Assembly: GCA_020628935.1 (NCBI GenBank)
Contig: JAHDEG010000005.1
Coordinates: 1-46,414 of the forward strand
Direction: 5' to 3'
Length of the DNA: 46,414 nt
Source: Flavobacteriales bacterium
GTDB taxonomy: Bacteria > Bacteroidota > Bacteroidia > Flavobacteriales_G > JALEGO01
Shown here: piece after piece, positions 18,134 through 27,628 of the stretch
Layout: each line of letters opens with the position of its first letter
How positions within the stretch are numbered: the first letter of the stretch is position 1
The notes under the pieces: generated by a model
Database searches by the model: none
What the model was told of the DNA's origin: nothing
The model's input: the letters and a program-made list of their open reading frames with translations, nothing else
Program-made: the position numbers and the translations under genes

Positions 18134-19117
18134 TTGAAAAAGTTAACGTTTTCTATAGTAGTTCCCTCGTTTAATCAAGGTCATTTTATTGAAGAGACCT
18201 TGCAATCGGTTATAAACCAAACTTATAAAGAGGTTGAGTTAATTGTAATTGATGGCGCAAGTACTGATAATACAGTTGAAGTAATAAAAAAGTATGCAAA
18301 TTATATTACCTATTGGGTAAGTGAGCCAGATAGTGGGCAGAGTGATGCTATAAATAAGGGCTTTAAAAAGGCTACTGGAGATATTGTTACTTGGTTAAAT
18401 AGCGATGATGCTTATGTAGATAACGCATTAGAACTTGCTAATAATTACTTTAGTAATAATGAAAATATTGGTATGCTGCATGGTAAAACCATTGTTTTTG
18501 GTTCTGGTAGGAAGGATGAGATTATAGGTGGTGTAAGTGAGGATGTTAAATATAAATATCTAGCTTATATACCTTTTCCTCAGCCATCGTCTTTTATTCG
18601 TAAATCGGTTTTAGATGCTATTGGTGGTGTAGATGAACGTTTACATTATGGGATGGATTTTGATTTAGAAAGCAGAGTGTTTTTGAATTATGATGTACTT
18701 GCTGTTGATGATTTGTTTTCTCGTTACCGGATGCACGAGGCCAGCAAATCGAATGAACTCATTCGATTTGCTGAAGATTGGCATAAAGTTTTTTGTAGAA
18801 ATTTAAGGGGTGTAGAATCGGCTAATTTTATTATTTCTTTTTTAGAGGAGAACAATTACTATCATAATTCATCAGAGATAAATAAAGCCTCTAAGAACTT
18901 TGATTCTGCTTTTATGCATAAAACCTTTTGCTTCTTTTTATTAAATCAGTTTCATTATTATTACCAAGCTTTAGATTTTAAGATGTCTAATAAAATTGGT
19001 GGGCTATTAAAGAAGTTTGATAATGATTTTTATAGTAGAAAAGGGCTTTTAAACGAAATATTAAAATCAAAGTTCATTGGAAAAAAGGGGATATCGCTAT
19101 TAAGAAAATTAAGGTAA
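18134..19117 (+). CDS. Family 2 glycosyltransferase
   Basis: About 327 residues with the GT-A fold of GT2. It shows FSIVVPSFNQGHFIEETLQS at the start, LIVIDGASTDNT, EPDSGQSDAINKG and the metal- and nucleotide-binding WLNSDDA (about residue 93). The likely role is adding a sugar to a lipid-linked or surface polysaccharide. There is no ATG in frame. TTG at 18125 and TTG at 18134 are the candidates; I chose 18134 (TTG AAA AAG) because it puts the first beta strand at the usual distance and matches the TTG AAA AAG start of the gene at 33293. The next glycosyltransferase begins one base after its stop. Confidence 0.9.
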   Translation: MKKLTFSIVVPSFNQGHFIEETLQSVINQTYKEVELIVIDGASTDNTVEVIKKYANYITYWVSEPDSGQSDAINKGFKKATGDIVTWLNSDDAYVDNALELANNYFSNNENIGMLHGKTIVFGSGRKDEIIGGVSEDVKYKYLAYIPFPQPSSFIRKSVLDAIGGVDERLHYGMDFDLESRVFLNYDVLAVDDLFSRYRMHEASKSNELIRFAEDWHKVFCRNLRGVESANFIISFLEENNYYHNSSEINKASKNFDSAFMHKTFCFFLLNQFHYYYQALDFKMSNKIGGLLKKFDNDFYSRKGLLNEILKSKFIGKKGISLLRKLR

Positions 19118-19118
19118 A

Positions 19119-20012
19119 ATGAGTCCGTACTTTTCAGTAATAATTCCTACTTACAATCGCGCTAACTTTATTGAAAAAACAATTGAGAGTGTTTTAAATC
19201 AGACTTATCAAAATTTTGAAATAATAGTTGTTGATGACGGAAGCACAGATAATACATTAGGTGTTCTTGAGCAGTACAAGAACAATAATAAGATTCACGT
19301 TCATCACCAAAAAAATGCTGAAAGAGGTGCTGCAAGAAATAAAGGTATTTCTTTAGCAAAAGGTGAGTATGTTATATTTTTAGACTCTGATGACTTATTT
19401 TTAGAGCATTATTTAGAGCTTCTTTTTAAAAAGATAAAACAGAATAACAATCCTAATTTCATAGCAACCAACTATAACATTAGAGTAGTTGGTAAAAACA
19501 AGAGGATACCAGATTTTGATGCTTTAAAAGAGGGGTTTTATGATTATAAACTTCTTTTGAAGGGGAATGTTCTGGGTTGTTTGTATTGTTGTAGACTAGC
19601 GAACACAAACTTAAAATTGTTTCAAGAAGATAGAGCGTATTCTATTATGGAAGATTGGTTGTTTGCGCTTGAAAACCTACTGTACGATAAAATACTAATT
19701 GTACCTGAAGTAAGTAGGATAATTATTGATCATGATGGGCGATCAATGAGAACGAATCACAATAACATTATAAATGCTCGGTTAAGAGCAAACAATTGGG
19801 CTTTAACGAATTTGCCACTGGAAAATTATGATAAGAGAACATTAAACTATTGGACTTACTACTTTTGTTCAGTACACTATAATTTAGATGGGCAATCACG
19901 GTTGGCGTTTAAATACTATTTAAAGTTATTAAATGTATTCCCTTTCAAAAGAGTGACAGTTATTCACTTTGCGAGACTATTACTTGGTATTTTTAAATAT
20001 AGCAAAGTTTAA
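19119..20012 (+). CDS. Family 2 glycosyltransferase
   Basis: A protein of 297 residues: YFSVIIPTYNRANFIEKTIE, then IIVVDDGSTDNT (about 35-46), NAERGAARNKGISLAKG and the DXD-type motif FLDSDD (about 90-95). It lies one base behind the previous GT2 and is surely co-transcribed with it. Both probably act on one cell-surface glycan. The acceptor and donor cannot be told from sequence. Its stop codon overlaps the stop of the convergent methyltransferase gene. Confidence 0.92.
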   Translation: MSPYFSVIIPTYNRANFIEKTIESVLNQTYQNFEIIVVDDGSTDNTLGVLEQYKNNNKIHVHHQKNAERGAARNKGISLAKGEYVIFLDSDDLFLEHYLELLFKKIKQNNNPNFIATNYNIRVVGKNKRIPDFDALKEGFYDYKLLLKGNVLGCLYCCRLANTNLKLFQEDRAYSIMEDWLFALENLLYDKILIVPEVSRIIIDHDGRSMRTNHNNIINARLRANNWALTNLPLENYDKRTLNYWTYYFCSVHYNLDGQSRLAFKYYLKLLNVFPFKRVTVIHFARLLLGIFKYSKV

Positions 20013-20740
20013 CTCTTTACATTTCGAACTAAAATGACATGGTTTATGTAAAACGATGAATTTTTAGGTAAAATGAAATTCAGCAATATGCCTGCAAGAT
20101 TTATTGGGAATATGAACAAAGGGGCTAAAATAAACTTCAAACTATTAGATTTCGGTAAAATAGTATGATGAATATAACAGGCTAAAAGTTGCATTATAGA
20201 CTGAAAATAGGAGGGACCTTTTATATGTTCTTCAATTTCGTAATTACACTCTTTTAATATCGCTTTTATTCCTGCTGATGTATACCTTCCAAAATCGTTA
20301 GGCATTTCATGCTCTTGCCAAACAAAAGGCATTGTAATTAGCATTTTTCCGCCTGTTTTGTGTACTCTATTAATATCTGAAATAATTTCTTTAAGGTTAA
20401 ATACATGTTCAAATACTTCTGAAGTGTAAATGCTATCATATGTATTTTCTTTAAAAGGTATTTTTGATCCATCGTAAAACACGTCAATTTCAGTTCTCGG
20501 TAAATTGTGTCCTTCATTAACATCTAAGTCCAAACCAATATATTTATTTACATGGAAAAGATCTTTATAAGGCTTTACTCCACATCCAAAATCTAGTAGA
20601 TCACCACTTAATTGAGGAATGAGTTTTTGCAAGCCAGAGTAAATGGTTTTTCTATTAAAATAGTACGCATTGAATATTATAGAAAACCAGCTAGGTTTGA
20701 ATTGCTCTTTTCTATATTTGTTTTTTAAAAAACTTAACAC
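20009..20740 (-). CDS. Class I SAM-dependent methyltransferase
   Basis: A protein of 243 residues. SAM-binding motif I is LLDFGCGVKPYKDLF (about 47-61), followed by YIGLDLD with its acidic end, IPFKENTYDSIYTSEVFEHV (motif III/post-I region) and HKTGGKMLITMPFVWQEHE. A hydrophobic stretch near the C-terminus (IFPINLAGILLNFIL) may contact the membrane. In this neighbourhood it probably modifies a sugar or a lipid-linked intermediate; small-molecule methylation cannot be excluded. The start appears to be GTG at 20740, since no ATG is available in the frame. It ends tail to tail with the GT2 gene, with a 4-base overlap. Confidence 0.85.
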   Translation of the reverse strand: MLSFLKNKYRKEQFKPSWFSIIFNAYYFNRKTIYSGLQKLIPQLSGDLLDFGCGVKPYKDLFHVNKYIGLDLDVNEGHNLPRTEIDVFYDGSKIPFKENTYDSIYTSEVFEHVFNLKEIISDINRVHKTGGKMLITMPFVWQEHEMPNDFGRYTSAGIKAILKECNYEIEEHIKGPSYFQSIMQLLACYIHHTILPKSNSLKFILAPLFIFPINLAGILLNFILPKNSSFYINHVILVRNVKS

Positions 20741-20836
20741 TGTAGATGTGATTTTTAGGTTGTGCTAAAGTAATAATAATGTATTGTTTAACTGCGATCT
20801 CTCATTACAATCTAATTATTAATATGTATTTATTTT

Positions 20837-22048
20837 ATGCTTAAGTCGCCAAGTAATATTCTTGTTACCACTTATTTTAGTTTAGACGATGCTTTAATTC
20901 AGACGTATACGTTACCGTATGTAGAAGAAATGTTAAAGCATAAAAAGGTGAATAAGGTTTACTTACTTACAATTAATAAAGGGATACCCGATGAAAATAA
21001 AATTGATGAGTTAAGGCTAAAAAGTATTGAAATACTTTGTATTAACTATGATAAATTTGGACCGGTAATGATTTTTCGTTGGCTATATTGGACGATAAAA
21101 TTGTGGTTTTTCATCCTTATCAAACGAATATCTGTTATACACGGTTGGTGTTCACCAGGGGGAGCTATTGGTTATTTACTCTCTGTAACTACAGGTAAGA
21201 AGTTGGTGTTGGATAGTTTTGAGCCTCACGCTGATATTATGTTAGAAAGCAATACCTGGAATGTGAATTCTCTCGCTTTTAAAATATTATTTAAACTTGA
21301 AAAGTTGCAAATAAAACGTGCTAGTAAGGTGATCACCTGTGTAAAAAGTATGAACAATTATGTTTTAGAACGCTATAATTTTAATTTGAAAAACTATTAT
21401 ACGAAGCCAGCTTGTATTGATTTTAGTTTGTTCAGCCAAAATAAGATAAACGATCCTTTTTTGATAGATGGACTGAACTTAAAGGGAAAAGTTGTGATGG
21501 TTTACGCGGGTAAGTTTGGAGGGTCATATTATAAATCTGAAATTTTTAGGTTGGCAGTAGCTGCTCAAAATTACTGGGGGTTAGATAAATTTCGGTTTCT
21601 GCTTTTGTCGAATCACCCAGAGAGTGAGTTAAAGTGCTGGATGAACGAAACAGGGTTTGATTCGGTTGGATTAATTAAAAAATTTGTAAATCATTCAGAT
21701 GTTCCTAAGTATATTGGCGTAGCCAATTTCGGACTCGTGCCATTCATTCCTGTCCCCTCTAAGCGTTATGGCACACCAATTAAAACAGGTGAATACTGGG
21801 CGATGGGTTTACCAGTTATTGTTACCCCAAATATATCTGACGATAGTGGAATTATTAAAAGAAAGAATATTGGTAGTATTTGGGAGGATACGAGTGAGGA
21901 TGGATGTTTAAAATCGATAAAAAAGATTGATGAACTATTGAACCTTGAAGATAAGGATCAATTAAGAACGAAAATAATAGCTACAGCAAAAAAATATCGT
22001 AATTTCAGTATAGCCAAAGAGGTTTATAATGATATTTATGGAAGCTAA
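20837..22048 (+). CDS. GT4-like (GT-B fold) glycosyltransferase
   Basis: A protein of 403 residues with two Rossmann-like halves. The N-terminal half has NILVTTYFSLDDALIQTYTL and VIHGWCSPGGAIGYLLSV. The C-terminal half has VVMVYAGKFGGSYYKSEIF, a donor-binding loop (FGLVPFIPVPSKRYGTPIKT) and EYWAMGLPVIVTPNISDDSG, the GT4-type EX7E-like region with the general GxP(V)I pattern. The likely role is in surface polysaccharide assembly together with the two GT2 enzymes and the methyltransferase. It is convergent with the M23 peptidase gene; the stop codons overlap by 4 bases, leaving no room for a terminator. Confidence 0.85.
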   Translation: MLKSPSNILVTTYFSLDDALIQTYTLPYVEEMLKHKKVNKVYLLTINKGIPDENKIDELRLKSIEILCINYDKFGPVMIFRWLYWTIKLWFFILIKRISVIHGWCSPGGAIGYLLSVTTGKKLVLDSFEPHADIMLESNTWNVNSLAFKILFKLEKLQIKRASKVITCVKSMNNYVLERYNFNLKNYYTKPACIDFSLFSQNKINDPFLIDGLNLKGKVVMVYAGKFGGSYYKSEIFRLAVAAQNYWGLDKFRFLLLSNHPESELKCWMNETGFDSVGLIKKFVNHSDVPKYIGVANFGLVPFIPVPSKRYGTPIKTGEYWAMGLPVIVTPNISDDSGIIKRKNIGSIWEDTSEDGCLKSIKKIDELLNLEDKDQLRTKIIATAKKYRNFSIAKEVYNDIYGS

Positions 22049-23277
22049 ATGGTCATTTTATCAAGTCTACCTTTGAGATCATCTACTAGAATTTTATAAT
22101 CTTTCATGTTCTTGACTCTTTTAGGTTCTGTTTGTACAAATTTTTCTTTGTAAGGATCTACTTGCTTGCCGTTTTTCCAAAACCTAAAACATACGTGAGG
22201 TCCTGTTGCTAATCCAGTACTACCAACGTAGCCAATAACTTCACCTTGTTTAACATACGATCCTTTTTTAATGCCAGGTGCAAAACCACTCATGTGTAAA
22301 TATTGAGTGGTGTAAGTATCATTATGTTTAATTTTAACATACTTACCATTAAATTTTTTTCTTGTAGCTGCTATAACTTTTCCGTCAGCCACAGATACAA
22401 TAGGAGTTCCATGAGGAGCTGCATAATCAGTGCCCAAGTGTGATTTAAAACGTTTTTGAACAGGGTGAAATCTTCTTTTAGAAAATTTAGAGCTTATTCT
22501 TGAGTATTTAACAGGTGCTTTTAAAAAGAATTTTTGAAGGCTTTTTCCTTCCTCATCGTAAAAAGTGACATCTCCGTCAGCGGAATTTCTGAAAACATAA
22601 AAATCTCTTTTTTGATGATTAAAAATCATAGCTTTTATTTTACCAACCCCAATAGTTAAGCTATCAACTTTTTTTTCCTCATAAATTACTTTAAACCAAT
22701 CTCCTTTTTGAATTTTATAAAAATCTATACTCCAAGCATAAATATCTGCCATATAAACAGCTAGCTCTGGTGTACCTCCTGAGTTAATTAGTGTTTGATA
22801 TAAGCTACTTTGTATACTCCCGGCAATTTGTTTTTCAACAAGTGTAACTTTTTTTTCTTTTTTTGAAACGGTAAGTGCATCATGTAAATCAAAAACAACA
22901 AACTCAACTTCATTTTTTTTGTATACAAAGTATTTAGGATCTTGTACAGTATCATTACTTTTTAAAACATAATAACTATTGCCCAGATTCATTTTTCTAA
23001 TATCAAAAGTACTATCGGCATGTTCAGCTAATGTTAGTATTTTTGCATATGGTATGTCGTGTTGTAACAGAATATCGGCAAAAAAGTCTCCTTTTTTTAC
23101 AGTTTCTTCTATAAGGATGAATGAGTCTAGCGAGAAATCAAGAAAGTAGCCATTGCTTTCAACGGTTTCTTCAAATTCCTCAACTGGCTCTGTGCTATGA
23201 TTGTATTTGTTATACCCTACAAGTAGAACTGCTACGGTTATTACTAATAGTAGTATAGATTTTAAATTAACCTTCAT
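22045..23277 (-). CDS. M23 family peptidoglycan endopeptidase-like protein with His-x-Cys
   Basis: A protein of 410 residues with an N-terminal membrane anchor or signal (ILLLVITVAVLLVGY), a long middle region with a possible LysM- or OapA-like fold, and a C-terminal LytM/M23 domain. Zinc-binding HxxxD is in HLGTDYAAPHGTPIVSVADG, followed by QYLHMSGF and GYVGSTGLATGPHVCFRFW. The last motif is normally HxH; here the second His, a zinc ligand in LytM, is Cys (PHVCF). I recall this variant in related Bacteroidota proteins, so it may be a working Cys ligand or a regulatory, inactive form. The likely site of action is the periplasm, on cell-wall cross-links. Confidence 0.88.
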   Translation of the reverse strand: MKVNLKSILLLVITVAVLLVGYNKYNHSTEPVEEFEETVESNGYFLDFSLDSFILIEETVKKGDFFADILLQHDIPYAKILTLAEHADSTFDIRKMNLGNSYYVLKSNDTVQDPKYFVYKKNEVEFVVFDLHDALTVSKKEKKVTLVEKQIAGSIQSSLYQTLINSGGTPELAVYMADIYAWSIDFYKIQKGDWFKVIYEEKKVDSLTIGVGKIKAMIFNHQKRDFYVFRNSADGDVTFYDEEGKSLQKFFLKAPVKYSRISSKFSKRRFHPVQKRFKSHLGTDYAAPHGTPIVSVADGKVIAATRKKFNGKYVKIKHNDTYTTQYLHMSGFAPGIKKGSYVKQGEVIGYVGSTGLATGPHVCFRFWKNGKQVDPYKEKFVQTEPKRVKNMKDYKILVDDLKGRLDKMTI

Positions 23278-23402
23278 TAAATGTTCTTGTGATAAAGTCT
23301 GACTTTAGATAATCAGAAATTTGTAAAAAGCCAATTTAATGATAGTTTTAAATATTATTTATTTTTTTGATAAAAAGTCATAAACGTTTGATTGTTAACT
23401 TT

Positions 23403-24389
23403 TTATTTTGGATTAAAAATACTCTTAACATAATTTTTCCCCCAGTCATCAATTTCTTGTTTAGTGTATAACGATGGATAAAAAATTCTTTTTTGAAATC
23501 TTGGCGATAAATATTTTTTCCAATTGGTTCCTCCAGTAGCTTCGGTGACTTTTCCTTTATTTTTTTGTTGTAAGTATCTGGCAGCCGATTTTAAGTGTGA
23601 CATAGGCCAGCTTACATTTACTTTGTCGTCAAAAGCTTTTAGTAGCTTAACAAGTTCTTGATCTACTAAGTTTCTTTTTTTTAAATCTTCATATTTACTC
23701 CAAAGGTTTGCTCCCTCAAACTTCTCTGCCCACTGTATGAGGTCTGAACTATATTTTTTTTCAAACTGCTTTAAGGTGTATGTTTTTTTATTGGTTTTTA
23801 AGTCTATAGCTCCTTTTTTCCAGTAAAGTTTTTGAAATAATTCCGAAACACTTAAATCATCTACTGTTTGGTCTCTTTCTTCTTTATCAACTAAATTAAT
23901 TAGATTGGTGGATGCAATTTCTATTTTTCTGTATTGTGCAGATTGGAAACCACTGGCGGGTAGAAGCGCCATTCTGAATTTCGTAAATTGATCATGATCC
24001 ATTCCTTCAATCATAATATCAAACGACTGAATTAAACTATCAAAATAGCTATTTAGTCTTTTTAATCTTGATTTAAAGTAATCTATATCTATGATTTTGT
24101 TGTTTCCTAAAATTCTTCCGTTATCTGTTACATTAATGCCATTTACAGAAATTTGTTCAAGTTCATGAATGCAAAGATTAAAGTATAGCTCTGTAATCTG
24201 GTGATAGATAACAAATATTTTTTCGTCAGGGAAGTCTGTTTTTGGTGTTTGAAGTGATAATAAAGTATCTAAATGTATATATTCCCAATAGCTCAAGTAA
24301 TTAGATAATAGTAATCCCTCTAAATACGAATCAAGTTTTTGACCGGTTAAGTCGTATTTTTTTTTGAGTCTTTCTATTTTGTCCTCCAT
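23403..24389 (-). CDS. Tryptophan 2,3-dioxygenase family protein
   Basis: A protein of 328 residues matching TDO in order: YWEYIHLDTLLSLQ (about 34-47), FVIYHQITELYFNLCIHELE with substrate-side His63, FRMALLPASGFQSAQYRKIE (about 138-157), SWPMSHLKSAARYL with the probable heme-ligand His265, and ATGGTNWKKYLSP, the substrate-binding loop. TDO uses heme iron and O2 to open the indole ring of L-tryptophan to N-formylkynurenine, the first step of tryptophan breakdown. No other kynurenine-pathway gene is in the window. A terminator for the upstream gene separates it from that gene, so it is probably expressed on its own. Confidence 0.9.
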   Translation of the reverse strand: MEDKIERLKKKYDLTGQKLDSYLEGLLLSNYLSYWEYIHLDTLLSLQTPKTDFPDEKIFVIYHQITELYFNLCIHELEQISVNGINVTDNGRILGNNKIIDIDYFKSRLKRLNSYFDSLIQSFDIMIEGMDHDQFTKFRMALLPASGFQSAQYRKIEIASTNLINLVDKEERDQTVDDLSVSELFQKLYWKKGAIDLKTNKKTYTLKQFEKKYSSDLIQWAEKFEGANLWSKYEDLKKRNLVDQELVKLLKAFDDKVNVSWPMSHLKSAARYLQQKNKGKVTEATGGTNWKKYLSPRFQKRIFYPSLYTKQEIDDWGKNYVKSIFNPK

Positions 24390-24398
24390 ATTTTAAAC

Positions 24399-24433
24399 AA
24401 AAAAAGTCAGCATCTAAAAATAGTGCTGACTTT
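24399..24433 (-). terminator. Rho-independent terminator after the 170-residue envelope protein gene
   Basis: GCTGACTTT (24425-24433) and AAAGTCAGC (24403-24411) pair perfectly over 9 bp. On the minus strand the stem runs into a T-run (TTTTTTTG). It lies about 30 bases after the stop of the gene ending at 24462 and just upstream of the TDO start. Confidence 0.85.
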
Positions 24434-24461
24434 GATTAAAGAAATTTAAATTAAATACTGT

Positions 24462-24947
24462 TTACTTTTTAATCTTATAACCTAATGTCATCACAACACA
24501 TCCACTTGATTTTTCACCACTTGCAGGAGGGATTAAATAATCGATATAAACTCTTCTCAAAGCTTTTGTAGGCTCAAAAGTGTAGCAATTATCGGTTGGT
24601 TCACTATCTCTTGAAGAGAAAAGAAGTTCTCTGCCATTTGCTTCGTATTTTTTTGTATAGACTTCAATATCTACATTTTCAGGTACACCAGCGGTGTTAA
24701 AAACTAATTTGTATTTTTCGCCTATATATAAGGGAACCTCTAATTCTTTAAATTGCTTTTTATTTAAAAAAGTTAAGTAAGTTGTTTTAGAAGCATCATA
24801 TCTAAAATCTGGTTTCAAAAATTCCTTACTTTGAGTTTTAAGCTCAACAGTGTTACAAGAAGAACTTTGAGAAACTCCCGTAAAACTTACAGATAGAAAA
24901 AATAGTAATATTGAGATACTAGTTATCTTGGTTTTTAAAGTTTTCAT
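24462..24947 (-). CDS. Secreted protein of unknown function
   Basis: A protein of 161 residues from ATG at 24947 (MKTLKTKITSISILLFFLSV...), a good signal peptide ending near GVSQ. An upstream ATG at 24974 would overlap the preceding gene by 8 bases and add an unlikely leader. The mature part is mostly beta-strand-like, with three cysteines (SSCNTVEL, NCYTFEP, GCVVMTLGYKIKK at the end). I recognise no family. It follows a lipoprotein gene in the same operon, so the two may act together in the envelope. A strong terminator follows it. Confidence 0.75.
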   Translation of the reverse strand: MKTLKTKITSISILLFFLSVSFTGVSQSSSCNTVELKTQSKEFLKPDFRYDASKTTYLTFLNKKQFKELEVPLYIGEKYKLVFNTAGVPENVDIEVYTKKYEANGRELLFSSRDSEPTDNCYTFEPTKALRRVYIDYLIPPASGEKSSGCVVMTLGYKIKK

Positions 24948-24966
24948 TTTTAAAAAATTATGATTT

Positions 24967-25833
24967 TTAAACATTTACTATAGTTGATCTAAGTTTAGAA
25001 GCCATCTCAATTAAAGATTTAACCTCCTCATTTGTTAATATAATCTCATCTAAAGGAATTTCCTCAATAGGTCTATCTTTAATGTATTCAAAAGAATTCA
25101 CTAGAGTATCAAATTCTTTTAATTGCTTATGTAATTCGCTAATTAATGGGTCTTCTTTGTATGGGCTTTTATCAAATGCTCTAACAATTGTTTCTAGCAG
25201 TAGTGTTTGCTCAAGCATGTGTTGAGTAAGTTTTTTGTCGTCAGATGCTTCAAGAACTCTTGAACCCATGTGCATTGCTTCGACCCATCCACCAGCAAAA
25301 TAAATTGTAGATAAATGGTTCATTTCATTCATTTGAATGTAATCATCTAAGCGTTCTTGAATCCCTGCAATAACGTATATCAAAGAGTCTTCGTTACCCA
25401 TGTTGTTTTCAAAAGTTGCAAACAACTCGTCAGCTTGGAAAACTGTTGAAATACCTAAATCATTACTAAGGTCTTTAACATTTGCTAGGTACTCCAGTGA
25501 TTTTTGAGTTTGATTATTTAGTACACAATATGCGAGGTCTGCTCCGTAAACTCCAAAGTTGAGAGATTTTCTCATTTGAGAATCATAAGTTTCAACTTTA
25601 TTAGGATCATTGGTTACGTTTTCGATGTAAGTAAGTCCGGAACGTTTAAATATTGAAGCTACTTGAAGTGGTGATGGAAAAACGATATCCAATGGTTCCG
25701 GTTCTTCTTGCATTTCGGTTATTTCTGTATTGTCTGTTAACTCTTCAGATTTAGTTTCCTTTTTATCTCCACTTGAGCAACTTTGAACAAGTAAGGTAAT
25801 TCCGAGTCCTAATAATAAAAGTCCTTTATTCAT
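24967..25833 (-). CDS. Putative lipoprotein of unknown function
   Basis: A protein of 288 residues. The start KGLLLLGLGITLLVQSC gives a type II signal peptide with the lipobox VQSC (Cys19), then a charged spacer rich in Glu, Lys and Thr. The remainder is predicted helical by eye (VASIFKRSGLTYIENVTNDP, YGADLAYCVLNNQTQKSLEY) with conserved-looking YFAGGWVEAMHMG. I recall similar proteins in Bacteroidota annotated only as hypothetical. It lies ahead of a small secreted protein, probably as one operon. The likely site is the periplasmic face of a membrane. Confidence 0.8.
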   Translation of the reverse strand: MNKGLLLLGLGITLLVQSCSSGDKKETKSEELTDNTEITEMQEEPEPLDIVFPSPLQVASIFKRSGLTYIENVTNDPNKVETYDSQMRKSLNFGVYGADLAYCVLNNQTQKSLEYLANVKDLSNDLGISTVFQADELFATFENNMGNEDSLIYVIAGIQERLDDYIQMNEMNHLSTIYFAGGWVEAMHMGSRVLEASDDKKLTQHMLEQTLLLETIVRAFDKSPYKEDPLISELHKQLKEFDTLVNSFEYIKDRPIEEIPLDEIILTNEEVKSLIEMASKLRSTIVNV

Positions 25834-25920
25834 AATAATATTATTTCTTAAAACAATTTTAACGAAAATAAGTCATAAAGGTTTAACAAAACGACTTATT
25901 GTGTTTTTTTATTTAACATT

Positions 25921-27552
25921 TTAGGTTTGAATTACTCCTGGGTTAAATGCTCTTTCAATTTTTTTATTGTTTGCCATTTCAATTCCCATAGAAATAACTT
26001 TACGCGTTTCTAAAGGATTAATAATAGCATCAACCCATAGTCTGGAGGCTGCATAATAAGGAGAAGTTTGTTCTTTATACTTAGCTCTAATATTGTCTAA
26101 TATTTCATTTTCTCTTTCAGGAGTAATTTCTTCTTTTTTCTTTTTTAAGGATGCAACTTCAATTTGCAAAAGCACTTTAGCTGCCTGTTCTCCTCCCATA
26201 ACGGCAAGTTCGGCAGTTGGCCAAGCTACTATTAATTTGGGGTCATAGGCTTTACCACACATAGCATAGTTACCTGCTCCGTATGAGTTTCCAGTTATAA
26301 CGGTAAATTTGGGTACCACCGAGTTAGCCATAGCATTTACCATTTTAGCTCCATCTTTGATTATACCACCATGCTCAGACCTTGATCCTACCATAAAACC
26401 AGTAACATCCTGCAAAAATACTAATGGAATTTTCTTTTGATTACAGTTCATTATAAATCGTGCAGCCTTATCAGCTGAATCGGAATATATAACTCCTCCA
26501 AACTGCATTTCTCCTTTTGCACTTTTTACAAGTTTTCTTTGGTTTGCAACGATTCCAACAGACCAGCCATCGATGCGTGCATATCCACAAACAATAGTTT
26601 TGCCGTAAGTAGCTTTGTATTCAGTGAATTTAGAATTGTCAACTAATCTTTTAATAATATCTAAAGTATTGTATGGCTTAGCTCTACTGACAGGCATTTT
26701 TCCTAAGATTTCATTCATGTCTTCTTTTGGAAGAGATGGTTCTTGTCTGTTGTAACCTGCAAGTTCTTTTGAGCCAATTTTTTCAACAATATCTTTAATG
26801 GTATCTAAACATTCTTTGTCGTTTTTACTTTTGTAGTCGGTGACACCAGAGATATCGCAATGCGTGTCAGCACCACCGAGTGTTTCATTATCAATTTTTT
26901 CTCCAATGGCTGCTTTCACCAAGTATGAACCTGCAAGAAAAATAGATCCAGTTTTTTCGACAATAAGCGATTCATCGCTCATAATTGGCAAATAAGCTCC
27001 ACCAGCTACACAACTCCCCATAACGGCTGCTATTTGGGTAATTCCCATAGAGCTCATAACTGCATTGTTTCTAAAAATACGTCCGAAATGTTCCTTGTCA
27101 GGGAAAATTTCATCCTGCATAGGTAAATAAACACCTGCACTATCAACTAAATATATGATCGGGAGATTATTTTCTATCGAAATTTCTTGAGCTCGTAAGT
27201 TCTTTTTACCTGTTATTGGAAACCAAGCCCCCGCTTTAACAGTCGCATCATTTGCTACAACAATGCATTGTCTTCCTCTCACATACCCAATAATAACAAC
27301 TACACCACCTGATGGGCATCCTCCATGTTCGGCATACATTCCATCTCCTGCAAGAGCTCCAATTTCAACTTGTGGCGAACCTTCGTCTAAAAGATATTCA
27401 ATCCTTTCCCTAGCAGTTAACTTACCTTTTTTTCTGTGTTTATCCATTTTGGCTTTTCCTCCGCCTTTATAAACTTCATTAAGCTTTCGATCTAGTTTAG
27501 ATATTAGAAGCTTTAAGCCATCTTCATTTTTATTGAATTCTAAGTCTGCCAT
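25921..27552 (-). CDS. Acyl-CoA carboxylase, carboxyltransferase (beta) subunit
   Basis: A protein of 543 residues with the two crotonase-like carboxyltransferase halves. The N-terminal half has KLTARERIEYLLDEGSPQ, GMYAEHGGCPSGGVVVIIGY and ALA-type MGSCVAGGAYLPIMSDE. The C-terminal half has GYARIDGWSVGIVANQ, PLVFLQDVTGFMVGSRSEHG and GNSYGAGNYAMCGKAYDP. LPMQDEIFPDKEHFGRIFRN resembles methylcrotonyl-CoA carboxylase beta subunits more than propionyl-CoA ones, so leucine breakdown is the best guess. No biotin-carrying alpha subunit is in the window. It sits 76 bases after paaC on the same strand; whether it shares their transcript is uncertain. Confidence 0.9.
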   Translation of the reverse strand: MADLEFNKNEDGLKLLISKLDRKLNEVYKGGGKAKMDKHRKKGKLTARERIEYLLDEGSPQVEIGALAGDGMYAEHGGCPSGGVVVIIGYVRGRQCIVVANDATVKAGAWFPITGKKNLRAQEISIENNLPIIYLVDSAGVYLPMQDEIFPDKEHFGRIFRNNAVMSSMGITQIAAVMGSCVAGGAYLPIMSDESLIVEKTGSIFLAGSYLVKAAIGEKIDNETLGGADTHCDISGVTDYKSKNDKECLDTIKDIVEKIGSKELAGYNRQEPSLPKEDMNEILGKMPVSRAKPYNTLDIIKRLVDNSKFTEYKATYGKTIVCGYARIDGWSVGIVANQRKLVKSAKGEMQFGGVIYSDSADKAARFIMNCNQKKIPLVFLQDVTGFMVGSRSEHGGIIKDGAKMVNAMANSVVPKFTVITGNSYGAGNYAMCGKAYDPKLIVAWPTAELAVMGGEQAAKVLLQIEVASLKKKKEEITPERENEILDNIRAKYKEQTSPYYAASRLWVDAIINPLETRKVISMGIEMANNKKIERAFNPGVIQT

Positions 27553-27628
27553 TAAATAGTCTTTTGTATGGAATGATAGTAACGTTTAATAGATAATAAA
27601 GGTAAGATAATACATCGTGAATTAGTGA

